Assembly: GCA_008692225.1 (NCBI GenBank)
Contig: VICG01000005.1
Coordinates: forward strand, 777,001-841,000
DNA: 64,000 bases
DNA from: Monilinia fructicola
Lineage: Eukaryota; Ascomycota; Leotiomycetes; Helotiales; Sclerotiniaceae
Direction: 5' to 3'
The notes under the pieces are model-generated. The model did not search any database. It saw only the letters and a list, made by a program, of their open reading frames with translations, and was not told the DNA's origin. Shown in pieces: positions 1 through 12,247 of the stretch (its first letter is position 1; the number at the start of each line of letters is the position of its first letter). The translations under genes were made by a program, and so were the position numbers.

Positions 1-3000
1 TTCCAAGGTGGAGATGTTCGACTCCGTAGTTGCAGTCTGTTTGCTGGGTGAATATATCTTCAACACCACGACTAACTAGTGTAGGTCAGAAGTAAAACGT
101 CGAATATCTGAATTTAGAACAAGGTTACCCACAGCTAAAGATATAGCTTGCCTGTCGAGTGCAAGGAGCCAGGCGTAACCCTATGAGAGGGAGAAGAATA
201 CTTGGAGCGTTCCTATAGAACCTACCAAATAACCACCACTTTCCAGCTCCATAATACATTCTACTGCACCCCCAGGTGACCACGATGACGACCTCAGGAG
301 ATACAACAAACGGATTCTTTTCCACTGAGTGAGAGATAGTCTCCAGAGCCAGACCAGAGATTCTAAATCCAAACGGACACCCGTGAACGTGAACGTCTCA
401 TCGTGAGCATAGGTAAATCACATACATAAGGTCAATAGAGATAACCCGGGTCCTGAGAAGACTATCTACTCCTCTGTATATCGAGAAATGGAGGAGACGA
501 AGATAGCAACAGATTTGGGGAGGGAGAGATAAGCGAGCTAGAGGCGAGAATGGGTATCTGGAACGGGAAATGAAGGGTATAGAAACGGGGCGTGGGTACA
601 AGAAGAAGTATAGAGGAAGAGATGGAGATCATGAGATGGGTGTTGAGGGTGGGAGATGATAATAGTTGAGTTTTCCTGTGGTTTTAGTGATAGTTTCGAA
701 TTCGTCTAGGAAGCGGACACATTGATGTTAGGACATGTGTATGAAGGAAGAAATTGAAGAAAAGAATATCGATACCCCTGTGGAGTCTGGGGTGATGCGG
801 CGAGCATCAACATTGTCGCTAAAGACACTGGCTTCAGATGGATACATATTTGATTGCATAGCTGGGACCGCTCGTATTTGGAGATCCAGTCATCCACTGG
901 CGACGCCTTTGCCCAATTGATTGAGGGATAAAGTGTATTTTGAAGATCTGGATGTTCAAAACCATCCATTAACTTGCAATCCATGCCATGGCCAAGTGAT
1001 ACAACCCAAGAATAAAAAAGAAGAGCTTTTAAGCTATATTTCGCATTGTTCGTCGTCTCTCTGGGCTCTCATCTTGTTTTTTTTTTTTTGAAAATATAGC
1101 TCGAGTTCCTAATATTTTTTCTAACTTGATCCCAATGATGGTTGTTGAATGACCTCCGCATTCGTTCAACTGTGATGGAAACAGTAGTAACCTCAGATGC
1201 GTTATGATAACTGCAGACGACAGACGATATATCATAAACACGCCATAGTTTTCTATGTATCATGTTCAGCGAGGAAATTGTTTCAAGTTTTCATGCAGAG
1301 TAATCGAACCTTGATTGTTTCCTTGATTTAACATCAGATAACCCCCTAGCTGAGACTTGAATTTATTGATATATCTGTTGAGAGAAACACAATTTGCGGA
1401 TTTATTTGTTGGCTGTGAGCCAATAGCTTGGCCGCAAAGATACTCTGGGGTTAATGATGAGTCTCCAGTCTCCGGTCCAAACGTCTAAATGGCCGTCAAG
1501 AATTGAAGGTTTTCGAAGCTCAGGTAGAATGCTTAAAGGATACGAACGCCCCCTAAGCATTGTCTCATCCGACCAGTATACATGAGCCTCAGATAAAATC
1601 TCCTCATGCGAGGAATCAATGCAAAGTCTATACTTGTGCTCGGCAAAAATCTCTTTCTGCTACCGATGATTTGTCCCCGAAATGGAACTGCAATCAGTTT
1701 AGTCCTGGGGGTGAAAGATTGTACCAATGCGCTATCGTGGCCAGAGATTTAATCTCTCCAATTTGGCCGAAGACTATGTGCTTCGAATACTTGAACTTAC
1801 TCTGATTCCGACTAATAAATAGTGGTGTTGCGAAGAGTTTTTGCGGCGGTATCGAAGATTGCCAAAGTTTTCCCGAAGATAAGGTGGCACTCTTTGAGCT
1901 AGGGAGCTCGTTCAAGCCAGGAAAAGATTCCAAAAGACCTATTGAGATGATGTGATTTTGCTATTGTCTTACGTCAAATCTGCAAAACCTGCATCCAAGA
2001 AAAGTATCATGAACAAACCTTTGATATCGCTGCTTCTAAACCATGAGTTCTCAGGTTCCCTATTGTATACGTCGCTAGTCTCCTAGCCCTACCACATTCC
2101 AATCGTCTGCGAGTGACCATAAAGCTGGCTTCGTTTTATTCCGCACACCACTGATATCAGAAACTAATATTCGGACTTCAATGATGCCTTATTTCCCAAT
2201 TGCAATGATAAATTCAGGAAAATGCCACCATTTCTTAAGTATCCCCGATAGAACATTGTTACCTCGGCCTTCTCCAAGTTTCTTGACTTCCGATACCATA
2301 TGAAAGACGAAACCAGGAAGACATTGCCACTTGAATGTGGTAGAAATCTTTTGGACTTTTCTCAAGGGAAATCTCTCGTTGAAAATGACAATAGTAGGTT
2401 CAAGACCAAGGGTCTAGGCAGAGAACAGCCCTGAAGAATACTATTTTTATGACATGTGTTGATTGATGTGAATTACCTTCCCTCTATCGATACTTTTTTT
2501 CATTCAAGAATTTTGGAGATATCCCTTTTCGTCAAAGAACTCATGCGATATCAGCCCTAAAACCAGGCGTTATTATTATCTTCAGAACAAAGCACAATTT
2601 CATTTTGACACATCCCAAGAAGAATCTAGGTGAATATAGCTTGGTTCATGAGTGGAATCAAACCTTGAGTGCCAATAAGTTTGAGTGAGGTGTAAAGTTG
2701 CAATCGTTCTAGATGCTGGGCGGACAGGACACTTATTAGGAGCAGGAAGAACACAAAGTATTGTAATTAAAAGCTCTTCTGAAACCTTGAGAAGCAGTCT
2801 TGATCATGTGTAGATGATTTCGATATGGCCTGCTAGAATAGTAGCTGTATCTAGTATTTTTGCTCTTCTCAGGAACGGGAATCATGTTTCTGGGAAAGTT
2901 TTTGAGGAAGACTCTGATAGAGTCGTGAATGATATATGCTGCACAGAGGATCGAGATTTATGATCTGAACTTCCAGATCAGAAGAATGTAGCCAGTTCAT

Positions 3001-4623
3001 CAAAACTTTGTCTTGTTTGGCAGCTCATCCACTGTCGAGATTCAATCATCAAAAATAACTTTTGTCTACTCACTTTGAGCCTCGAAATGAAACTGATAAA
3101 ATCAACAAGTGAAGAGATGTAAATGATTGTGCTTTTTGTGTTTCCTTCATTGCCTGTAGGTCTGGGGTGGCCCAGCTATTCAAGAATGGTTCTCGATGCA
3201 TCCAATAAAGAAGGGGCACCAAGCTCAATGCTTGTGAATGGAGGAGTTTGAAGGAGATGCATAAATTAAGGCATGATGCTATTTCGCATATGTTATGCGC
3301 ATAAACTTACGTTTATCACCTGGTAGGATTGTTTAGATTACCGGTGGTATATCATCGTTTTGGGAGCTAGGTATCAGCAGTGGTTGAAGCGACTCTATCG
3401 AAACTTACTATCAGGGCTTTCCAGTATTCTTGTATCCTTGCGATTCTCGGGCGGTTAAGGGGGGTGAATGGAGGAGTGAGGTATAGATAGAAGTATGAAA
3501 TGCTGTCCATGAACTTCAAGCGATGGGGTGGTGGTTTTCATATGCAGCACGCCGCTTTGAATTTCTTCTCGCCATCTAAAAGCGGCGAGACTAACCCTAC
3601 CACTTAATAAGAAGAAGAGCAAATGGATATCATTATTCTATTTTCACCAACGCGATAGCAAAACTGTGCAAGTGCACGCCATCTTTGGAATACCCAGACT
3701 ACGATGGATTCGATACATCTGTCGTTCGTTGAATGTGAGAGTGAGAGTGAGAGTGATAGTAGGTCAATAGGGATCCTCATGAGGCTCAACTCAAGAGCTC
3801 CGGGAGTCTTCCTACCCATCCATCGTTCTTCCCTTTCTTAAAGGTTCATGGTATCTAAAAACTGTGATGTTCCTTCCCCATGAAGCCATGGAACCATAAA
3901 GAGCAATATTGAGCTGTTCCCTCTCTCGTGAAAGGATCTTTTCTGATCTCATTACATTTCACCTCCAAACTCATGCACCTTGGAAATGACATTCCGTTAC
4001 CTATAATCCCTTATTTTGCTTTTATCGCATGAAGTATTTCTAGTTTTTCCTATTGCTTATTCCACGTACATACTTAAATATTGGATATCAGGATTTTCTA
4101 TATGCAGCCAGTGTTAAGACTGCCTTATCCACCGCCGTCCTACATTCTTGACTTCAATTCACCCATTTCCTCAATCGAGGGCTCATGCACTACCTTGCCG
4201 AGTGTTTTCTCTATACTGGAGCGACTTTAGGACTTGAACCAGATTCGATACTCACACTTGAAGAGATCACGGAATCCATAGCAAGTACTGCTTTTTATTC
4301 AGAGCTAAACGTACCCTCAAGGATTTCTCATTTTGAGCATCCCTCTGCCAGCCCGCCATCGACACGTACTAGAATTTGGATCTGGTGGATCTTGTTCTAG
4401 TCGGCATTGAATATCAACACACGCCTCGTGGTATAGTTCGAACTCTCAAAACACCTGTAATATTAGGCGATGAGAGGATTTTGTTCGGCACAGAGCGATC
4501 CAAAATACCAATGACGGCAATATCGCCCTATCTTGAAATCAGATCTTCTAAATACTTCCCACAGAAAAAGTGTTTCCCTAGCACTAATTCTTACTACGAA
4601 ACTCGTCGCCTAATAAATCATTT
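1..4623. other. Long gene-poor, AT-rich stretch
   Basis: No reading frame here shows a recognisable domain, a plausible exon chain or a codon pattern like the genes further on; all frames are short (under about 95 codons) and interrupted. A run of ten or more T lies near 1077-1090. A GAGAGT-type simple repeat lies near 3737-3755. I see nothing that supports a gene or a transposon. It could be intergenic DNA or an old decayed element. Confidence 0.5.
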
Positions 4624-7163
4624 ATGGTCAACGCAAACAACTCGAGCAATGCCACGGCTTCCGTCAATAGTACTATCCAAGCCTGGCATAGATTGCAAGG
4701 TCATGTCATCGACAAAAGATATGACGCTGGCTATATCATTTTATCGTATTTGGTCAGTTTGGTGGCGCCTGGACGGCTTTTGAGCTACTCAATCTAAAGA
4801 AACCACCAGAAAGGGTCGCTATAACTGGCATGTGTGAACTCCATTATCTAAGAGACCTACATTAATTCTTCACACTAGGACTGTCCTTATATTTGCTTCA
4901 ATATCTATGGGTGGAGTTGCTATTTGGTGTATGCATTTCGTTGGCGACGAAAGGCATTATTCTCGGTAATGGCGATCCTGACTTACAAATCTCATACATT
5001 CAGTCTTCCACGTCTGAATCATTTTTCCTGCCCGTTATAGTATTTTTTATCGCATTCTGGACAGTTGGCTCCAATGAAACGATAGATTTGCCCCGAGTTG
5101 GTCTAGGCGGAACCTTAGCTGGTCTTGGGATATGTGGTATGCATTACCTTGGACAAGCTAGCATTTGCGAATTACACATGCTTTTACAACATCGTCTGGT
5201 TGTGATCTCTGCTGTCATAGCTATTGCAGGTAGTATAGGGTCGATCTACTTGTTTTTTCTTTGGCGTTCATCATGGGCATCATGCTGGTCGAAAAAGGGT
5301 ATCTGCGCTTGTATACTTGCCTTTGCCATATCCGGTTTGCATTGGCTATCTTCTATCGGTACACACGCACTATCGTCTTAGTGGTCGCCCAACGCCCCCA
5401 GACTCGAATCCAACTCGACATTTTGCCATTGTTGTGGCTGCGGTTTTGGTATGTTAGAGATCAAGTACTTTAAAAGACACTGCTGATCCATCTAGACTGT
5501 GGTTGCTGCTGTCATAAATATGACATTGAAATTTTATGCTCTTTACACGCAGACAAGAAAGCATCAACAGCTCTCAGAAACTCACCTTATTGGCAGCTAT
5601 ATTTGATAAGCATGGAAATGTTTTGGTCGGTCCACAAGGTATTCTACCAAATCGCAAGATAACTAGTTCATTCATCGAGGGGTAACGAAACTCTTTTATG
5701 TATAATTTTGTAGGAGACTAACTTATGGTAGTCATTAACTGAAGTCTTTAATGTCTCGCACCCTATATTCTTGTGGATATTTAGAGCTGCGAGAAATTGA
5801 ATTTGTGTTAAAGATATTATCCCAGCCATGCGTCTCAATATTAACGCTCATATTGAAAGCATCATCTCGGTGGCAAAGATGAAGTCAGTCTTGTAGATAG
5901 CGACGGCGACTTAATTAAGGATTATTCTATCGTCTTTCGAGAACTGTTTTGCATTGCCGCTGCCGATCTTGCGAACGATCTTCATATACCTATGGAGAGA
6001 TTAGGCCCTTTATACGACGATGTGATTGGTACGGGACAGAAGATACCTCTATCGGTAATCATTAAATCACGGGTCGCCATAATAAGTGATTTGATTGAAA
6101 AGCTTATCAGTGATATAAAGTACAAGATCAAAGGTGGTCGTCGCATCATCAGAAGGCCTAGGAAAGACGTTGAAAAGGATGCAGGAGCAGGGACTGGTCA
6201 GCTTCTCTTTCTCGTGAAGAAAGTTCAACGACGTGAAGCAGAGGCTCTGCAAGCAGCCGGTTTCCGATTTGGAAAGATCGAACAGGTTTTACCACTGCTA
6301 TCAAACACCATGAAGATTAAAGATGAGGACCTTACCAAGCACCTCTCAGAATTATGGAAATTCGCGAATCAGGATGATATGCTAGACCCAGGTTGTCACC
6401 TTGCTTGCTTTGCAATCAGAGCTTCTGTCAAGGGGGGATTCGATATTGTTGTTAGGAAAGACGCCAAGAGTCAACTACCAACCATGACCTTACCTTTTGA
6501 CACACTTGAACAGTGGCAGTTGGACTTTCTAGCCGCAATGAATACTCTCAATGTTACGGAATGTCAAAGATTTCTGAGCAAGGCTGTTAAGGCAAAAGAA
6601 TTACCAACAAGGGAGAAGACATTTTCCAATCAGTTACTAACTACACTCCAGTCATTGAAATACGAGATAGGTGACCCTATTTTTAGTGAAGCATGTCTAA
6701 TATCTAAGCCAATTGAAGCCCCATGTCGAGGAGCTTCTGCAAATCATAGGCCAGGTGTAGCATTAATCATTACATTTCGACTTATGGTACCTATAAACAC
6801 TCGACGTGCCCCAGGAAAGAAATGTGCTTTTGCGCCGCTTACTCTTTTCAAGTTGCAACAGCGTGTTTATAAAAATGCTTTGGATCATTCTTTTTTTGTA
6901 CGTGCCATATACCGAGAGTTTTCCCAATTTTTGCAGCGACTGCTAGGGACAAAACACAAGAAAAGAGACTTCTCTCAAGCTGGAGAACTGTCAATTATGG
7001 TGAGCGAATGGCCGTGGAGGTAGTGGAAGAACATGATCCATTTGGAAACGCCATCACCAGAATCGTGCCCAAGAAGAGAGTTGCAAGCACGGCCCACCAT
7101 GGAACGTCTAAAAACGCTCTGGGATACACGCCTTGGCCGATCCAGAGACGAAAACGATACTAG
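4624..7163 (+). pseudogene. MHYT-domain signalling protein, multiply broken
   Basis: Fungal MHYT proteins are predicted multi-pass membrane sensors with a large cytosolic C-terminal region. The likely start is the ATG at 4624. The MHYT signatures are readable only by changing frame: GGVAIWCMHFVGD near 4911-4950 and GTLAGLGICGMHYLGQA near 5110-5160. The C-terminal half (5992-7023) is one long open frame with family-like stretches such as GQLLFLVKKVQRREAEALQA, LACFAIRASVKGGFD and ISKPIEAPCRG. Lesions: frame changes near 4763, 4948, 5162, 5203, 5365, 5570, 5733, 5878 and 6998, and a TGA at 5798-5800 where a Trp codon is expected (RAARN-stop). Possible introns remain at 4826-4880, 5449-5494 and 5682-5732. 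The tail is readable to TAG at 7161. So many lesions make this a pseudogene; sequencing error alone would not easily give them all. Confidence 0.8.
5992..7023 (+). CDS. Surviving open frame of MHYT gene C-terminal region
   Basis: This 343-codon frame is the best-preserved part of the broken MHYT gene. It carries the conserved cytosolic region of the fungal family and ends early relative to the readable tail, because the frame changes near 6998. The frame is in fact open upstream to about 5853 without an ATG. Whether any product is made is unknown: the first ATG here (5992) is internal to the ancestral protein and lacks all membrane segments. I list it because a gene caller would probably report it as a stand-alone gene. 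Confidence 0.45.
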   Translation: MERLGPLYDDVIGTGQKIPLSVIIKSRVAIISDLIEKLISDIKYKIKGGRRIIRRPRKDVEKDAGAGTGQLLFLVKKVQRREAEALQAAGFRFGKIEQVLPLLSNTMKIKDEDLTKHLSELWKFANQDDMLDPGCHLACFAIRASVKGGFDIVVRKDAKSQLPTMTLPFDTLEQWQLDFLAAMNTLNVTECQRFLSKAVKAKELPTREKTFSNQLLTTLQSLKYEIGDPIFSEACLISKPIEAPCRGASANHRPGVALIITFRLMVPINTRRAPGKKCAFAPLTLFKLQQRVYKNALDHSFFVRAIYREFSQFLQRLLGTKHKKRDFSQAGELSIMVSEWPWR

Positions 7164-8448
7164 CGAGAGACAGAAACCCATACGAGCGGCTTCTTACCAA
7201 TCCATGGGGATTTTGGTCAGTACAGAAGTCGAGAGGGATGTGAAACATAGTTCGGATAAGAGAGATGATGGGAAAGGCAAGGGATTCGATGTTAGGCAGG
7301 GAAACAGGGGCGTTACGGCGATGGTCAGTGAAGATGTGGAACCACTTACCTTTGTAGATGAATTGTTTCAGATTTGCGTCAAGAATACAACCATGCCTCA
7401 CTAAATATTGGCTGGGGGAAGGATAAGAAGGCGATAGGGTATGCTGTATATGATGTTCTCACTGTCGGACTGAAAGAATGTAAGATGAAATCAGACTAGA
7501 ATCCGCTTTTAGGCGTGAGATTGGATCAAAATTGGAAGAGTATCGGGCGATACCGTACAGGTTGTTCACTAGTTCTTATGAATCCAGACCTATGAGCTTT
7601 GGAGATTCCGTTGTATGGATGGAATGTTGTAATTTTTGTATCCTCTCATTGTGCCTCTATAGATTCTACAAATAAATGGCCGTCCAGAAAAATTTCATGA
7701 ATGACGATATGAAAACTGAGCTTAATTTAACTTTCAAGTATACTATAGTTTCTAGTGAGAAGATGACGCACAAGCTGAACAACTAGAGATAAGATGTCTT
7801 TTTGTATGTCCAGAGGCTAGAAGATGGGCTACTTTTATCTCTTGTGCAAAATCTATATTCATACCGTTGACACTGAATTTCGAAAAATAACAATCATTGA
7901 GAAAGGAGATGTTTATGCGGGGATTCTGTCTATGGAATGGGATGGTCAATCTTGTTGTGTCAATCAAAGCGGTGCTGGGTGTGGGATAGTTGTATTGAGC
8001 GAGTGAGTACAAGTCCTACTAATGTGGTGGGTGGTTAAGCGAGGGAGCGGACTGAGAGATGATGGAAATGGGTTTGGATGGAAGTTGGTGGATTTGGGGC
8101 CGGTACTGCATGGGCCAATTCATCAAAGGGCTTTTGCGGTTGATGATAGAGAAGATGGGGGGTGATTTTATTTGGGAAGGGTAGTAAAGGCGTTTTGATG
8201 GAGGGTTGTTATGTATGCTAGTTACTGGATGTGTGATGATATGATATGATACAAAGGTTTCGTGGAATGACCTGCCCAGTCAGTTCTTGCAGATATTTGA
8301 TTGTTCCCAAGCAACTTATAATTGATCTATGTACACTATTTAAGAGAAACATTTTCTCGTATATTCAGGCGTGGTCACCGAAAGACTGTATGGATTTGAT
8401 TCTCTCTCCCCGCGGCATAGTTGGCTCATCGGTCTTTCTACCAACGCG
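7164..8448. other. Intergenic, nothing recognised
   Basis: Spacer between the MHYT pseudogene (+) and the 3' end of the kinase-like gene (-). The frame at 7033-7404 overlaps the true readable tail of the MHYT gene in another frame and then runs on without any recognisable content. I see no RNA gene or repeat of note. Confidence 0.5.
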
Positions 8449-11400
8449 CTATCTGGTACTCTTCTTCGGGGCCGCTTTCTTTTTGGCTTTGGCTTTGGGT
8501 TTTGGCAGGATTGGGTAGCTTGATGGTTTACTGTCTAAGACTTTCGCTCGCTGCCCTTTGTGTTTGGTTCTAACATGGGTTTGGCAAGAGCCCTTCTGCA
8601 CGTACTCCTTATTGCAGTGGGAACAAAACCATTGCGGTCTACTTTGTTGACGTGGCGTCGCCGCTGGTATGGGTTCTACGTATCTGTAATCTTCAGGAAG
8701 AGGACGATACGTTCCGGCCTGAGGTGGAGGAGGATGATAAGTTCCGCGCTGAGGTGAAGGAGGATGATACGTTCCGCGCTGAGGTGGAGGAGGATGATAC
8801 GTTCCGCGCTGAGGTGGAACGGTTCTTCTCGATGCAGGAAGAGGAGGCGAACGAGCTCTTTGTGTTCCCGGGGCAAAAAACGCGCCTTGTTGAATCATCA
8901 TCATCATCATCATCATCGTCGTCGTCGTCATTATTCTTATTATTCTCATCATCGTCAGTATTCTCATCATCGTATTCTTTTCCAGAGCGTCGGGGTCCGC
9001 GTGCTCCTTCATCCAAGTCAGATCTGACGGATCTTGATGCTCCACCAAGTGGACGAGCTGTCAATCTTGAAGAATCTCCTCTTGGAGTATCATCATCTTT
9101 TAGTTTCGCTGGCAGACGTATACGCTGTTCATCGTCTGGAAAAGAATCTGGATCGCGGATCATAGATTGGAACGTTCTCATCCATGAAAAAGGCCTATCC
9201 GAATCCTCATCTTGCTCGGATGTTATTTCTGCGCTGGTTCTATGTAGTGGAGATGGCGGTGGTAGTGGTGGCAGAGGCTTGGGGACAGGAGTTTTTACCG
9301 GTGCTGTTGTGATTTTAGGTGTTTCTGGTAGTGAAGGCTGAGGTGGTGGTGGTAGTGGTGGTACAGACTTGGGAGCGGGAGTTTTTACCGGTGCTGTTGT
9401 GATTTCAGGTGTTTCTGGTAGTGAAGGCTGAGGTGGTGGTGGTAGTGGTGGTACGGACTTGGGAGCGGGAGTTTTTACCGGTGCTGTTGTGATTTCAGGT
9501 GTTTCTGGTAGTGAAGGCTGAGGTGGTAGTGGTGGTAGGGATGGTAGGGGTGGTACAGTCTCAGAAACAGAAGACAATATCGGTCCTGCTGTGATACCTG
9601 ATACGGGAACTGGTCCAGGCGTGGATCGCTTCGTTGGTTGTGTGACTGTCGGAGCCGCTGCCTCTCTGTAACCACCACCACCGCCGCCCAATGGCGTACT
9701 AGGACCAGGAACCTCTGGGAGAGTGCTACTCCCTGATATATCTTGTGAGGTAGAAGCAGAAGCAATAGGTGACTTGACGCGAGCCCTTTTGTCTCTTCTC
9801 TCTTCGACAGGACTCGAAGATCGTTCCCGCTTTTTGGAAGGCGTAGGCAACAATCCCTGTGGCTCATTCGATATACTACCAACGGCAGCAATTTGCTCGG
9901 CTAGTTTTGCTTCTCGCTCAAGTCGTCTGTTTTCTCGCATCTCAAGCAAAGATCTTTCAAACTCCTCTTCTTCCTCTTTTGCTAAAGCAGTGAATGCAGC
10001 AATTTTGGCCAGCCTTTCAATTTCGGCCTGCCTCGCTGCTTCTGCAGCTTCTGCCGCCAATCTTTGTCTTTCCAATTCTTTCTCGTATTCTACTCTCTGC
10101 TTTTCTCTCGCGATTTCACTCTTCTTACTATCTGGAAATAACCAGAAGTTGTTTAGCCATTTCCCCGCTCGGGCTCGTAGAGTAATACGCTCAGCTTCTG
10201 TGGGGGCCTGTGGCTCCATTGTTAAGGCCAGGTCTGAAGCATCGTAGTCATTTGGTTGTATTTCTTGCTGAGGTTCAAAGATCCTTGCGGGATCGCCCGG
10301 ATTATATTGCATCCAATCTGGTATGGCGCCTCTATTAAACCGCTCGAGTGCTATGTCGCTTCTCTCGCGTAGATCTAAAGCGCTTATTCGATCGTTTGGT
10401 AAGTACGCGAGGCATTGCAGAATTGTTCGAATCAGAGCTCTTGAATATTGTTGTTGTGTCGACACAGGTTCCGTTATCAAGTCACCCCCGAAATAACGCT
10501 TGGCATCTGAATCAACATGCGCAAGCTTCATGAGCCATGCACGATCGCCGACTTGCTTTCCCGTTATCATATAATATAGTAAAGCACCCACTCCAAAGAT
10601 ATTACAGGGTGTACTAATTATGCGCCCTTCCATTTCAGGATACTTCTGCTCCTAATTACAGATCAGTAAAGGGATTTTTGGGCTAGATGTGCACGACAAA
10701 CCGGAGTCGCCCAACCAGCAGCGGCACGTCCACGAACTTTCCACATCCATTTTTTATCTGCAGGATCTATAGGAATAAGTTCAGTCTTTCCTAAGTTCCC
10801 AAGCTAAACACACATGTTAGATACATTCTCGAAGGGGATGCCTTTACTTGCTATTAATTTTGTGAAATTACTATGTTGACCAAATAACAAATCAGAGGTG
10901 GCACAATAAACTATACTAATTTAAGCCTCATGCATGTCACTCAAGGCAAAGTATATCTTACTGTTTTCCGGTCTTATATCAAGATGAACCATTGGAACCC
11001 ACTCACTACGCCGCCAGGTTCTGGTATCTTCTCTACCATTCTCAAGATCCATACAAATTCTTGCAAAGCATCCTACGACGCTCCAAACATCAATCTCCGA
11101 TGGATACTCTGACCTAAGAAAACTGGTTAGCTGGAGCAATAACCTAGAACCAATTAAAAGGGCTTACCCATAACATTGAGCCAGCCAATCATCAAAATTT
11201 CCTTCTTCACAGTATTCGGTGTATGATCTAGCGACCGTCTCTGGAGCAAATTCATGAACATACGCAGGATCGAATGTTTCATCGGTGCCCGTCCCCGCAT
11301 CTTCATGATACGCTCTGATTAAGGACACTAGGTGAAGGATTCTTTCCTCGTTATCGTTGAAGATTCCTTCAAGTATGCTGGACTCCCTCTTCAACGACCG

Positions 11401-11709
11401 TTTTGCCTCCGGACCAATAACTTGTTTCACAACAACTCTTTGGTAATTCCCTATACCGTGACTGCGGACTCCCCCATTTTTGAAAACGGCCACACCCTTG
11501 CCCAATATTTTCTCTCCAACCCATCTAAAATAAGGTGGCCTACTATCATCGGCATTTACATCCCATCCGTACGCACGTTTCATCCATTCCTCTCCTCGTT
11601 TAGTATCCTTTGCTTCATCCGACAATCTACTCCAGTCATCTGGATTTGGCGGCTGTGACACACCCCTAAAACCTCCAGGGGCAAATCTTCTGGGAGCATC
11701 GGCAGCCAT
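8449..11709 (-). CDS. Divergent protein-kinase-like protein with repeats and C2H2 finger (frame broken)
   Basis: Exon 1 is 11709-11168 and starts MAADAPRRFAPGGF. It has a kinase N-lobe-like part: a degenerate glycine loop (GKGVAVFKNGG) and VVVKQV as probable ATP-binding Lys. Exon 2 (11113-10962) carries the catalytic loop HLDIRPEN, with Arg for the usual Lys. Later exons give GRAAAGWATP joined to EQKYPEMEG across an intron (10701-10652), matching an activation segment and APE-like region. The body from 10651 continues through a charged coiled-coil-like segment, a Pro-rich part with three 90-bp repeats and an Asp run. The last part (about 8890 to 8449) is open only in another frame and encodes TYHPPPPQRG repeats, a C2H2 finger (CSHC...HVRTKH) and a basic tail. 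No intron signal lies between the frames, so an indel in the GAT microsatellite is likely. The exon chain between 10962 and 10785 is unresolved. Activity as a kinase is uncertain. Confidence 0.6.
8730..8825 (-). repeat. 30-bp tandem repeat coding TYHPPPPQRG units
   Basis: About three to four copies of a 30-bp unit of the type acgttccgcgctgaggtgga followed by ggaggatgat on the + strand. On the minus strand, in the C2H2-finger frame, each unit encodes ten residues (TYHPPPPQRG). In the shifted frame of the upstream body it reads as a Ser-rich repeat (SARNVSSSST), which shows how the repeat keeps both frames open. Confidence 0.8.
8897..8959 (-). repeat. Trinucleotide microsatellite (Asp run) in coding sequence
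   Basis: On the + strand this is (atc)n followed by (gtc)n and att/att-like triplets; on the minus strand it encodes an uninterrupted run of about 12 Asp after Asn-rich residues. It is the point where the reading frame of the kinase-like body and that of the C2H2 tail diverge. No GT occurs on the minus strand across it, so an intron cannot explain the switch. Confidence 0.85.
9246..9535 (-). repeat. Three 90-bp tandem repeats, Pro-rich coding
   Basis: The segment beginning gtttttaccggtgctgttgt recurs at 9291, 9381 and 9471, exactly 90 bp apart, with few differences between copies. It stays in frame and encodes a 30-residue unit containing PSLPETPEITTAPVKTPAPK and PPLPPPP. Near-identity of copies suggests recent expansion. 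Proline-rich repeats of this kind often act as flexible linkers or SH3/WW targets, but that is inference. Confidence 0.9.
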
Positions 11710-12247
11710 ACTTCTGTGTGTGATCAAAAATTGAAATACAAGTTGAACACTGCAAGTTTTCCCTTAACCATGCCCATGAACATTGAAAAGAAGATTCAGG
11801 ATTGCCCATATATATGGCGAACGAAATGTAAAGCGAGGAATTCAACCAGTGAACAAAGACACCTTGTAGTCTTGGTCGCGGTTCGATGTTGATCAAAGCG
11901 GCCTCTTTTCTTTATGAAATTTCGCTTGATTCCGCATTAAGACATGTCGTTATTCCTATAAAGAGAGATCCCACCTAGGGGACGAACTTCAACAGGACCG
12001 GAGTTGGGCAAATGTCCATGGACAAAATAGTGAGATGAATAAGCATCAAGAAAAGCAGACACTGATAGATTCCAAAACAACTACTGTAATAGATTTAGAT
12101 TCGTCTAATTAGTTGATACGATAGGTTGATGGCGAGACTCGCTACGTGATTTTCTGAATGCGAACGTTGAATGCATTAAAAATGTGATCTGGACCTAGAC
12201 CAAAAACGAAACTGCTCACGTGCACGTTCCTCACTCCTCAATTGCAT
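11710..12247. other. Promoter side of kinase-like gene, 3' flank of epimerase
   Basis: Short intergenic region between two minus-strand genes. It should contain the upstream region of the kinase-like gene and the 3' end of the epimerase gene. I see no feature I can name with confidence. Confidence 0.4.

Noticed and set aside
706..984. Minus frame of 92 codons in the first kilobase
   Set aside because: No similarity recognised, no neighbours and no splice context.
8652..9341. Long + strand frame with Ser and Glu repeats opposite the kinase-like gene
   Set aside because: It is the antisense of the microsatellite and repeats; it has no domain, and the minus frame has the C2H2 finger and the kinase parts.
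9723..10247. 174-codon + frame
   Set aside because: Antisense shadow of the charged coiled-coil part of the minus gene.
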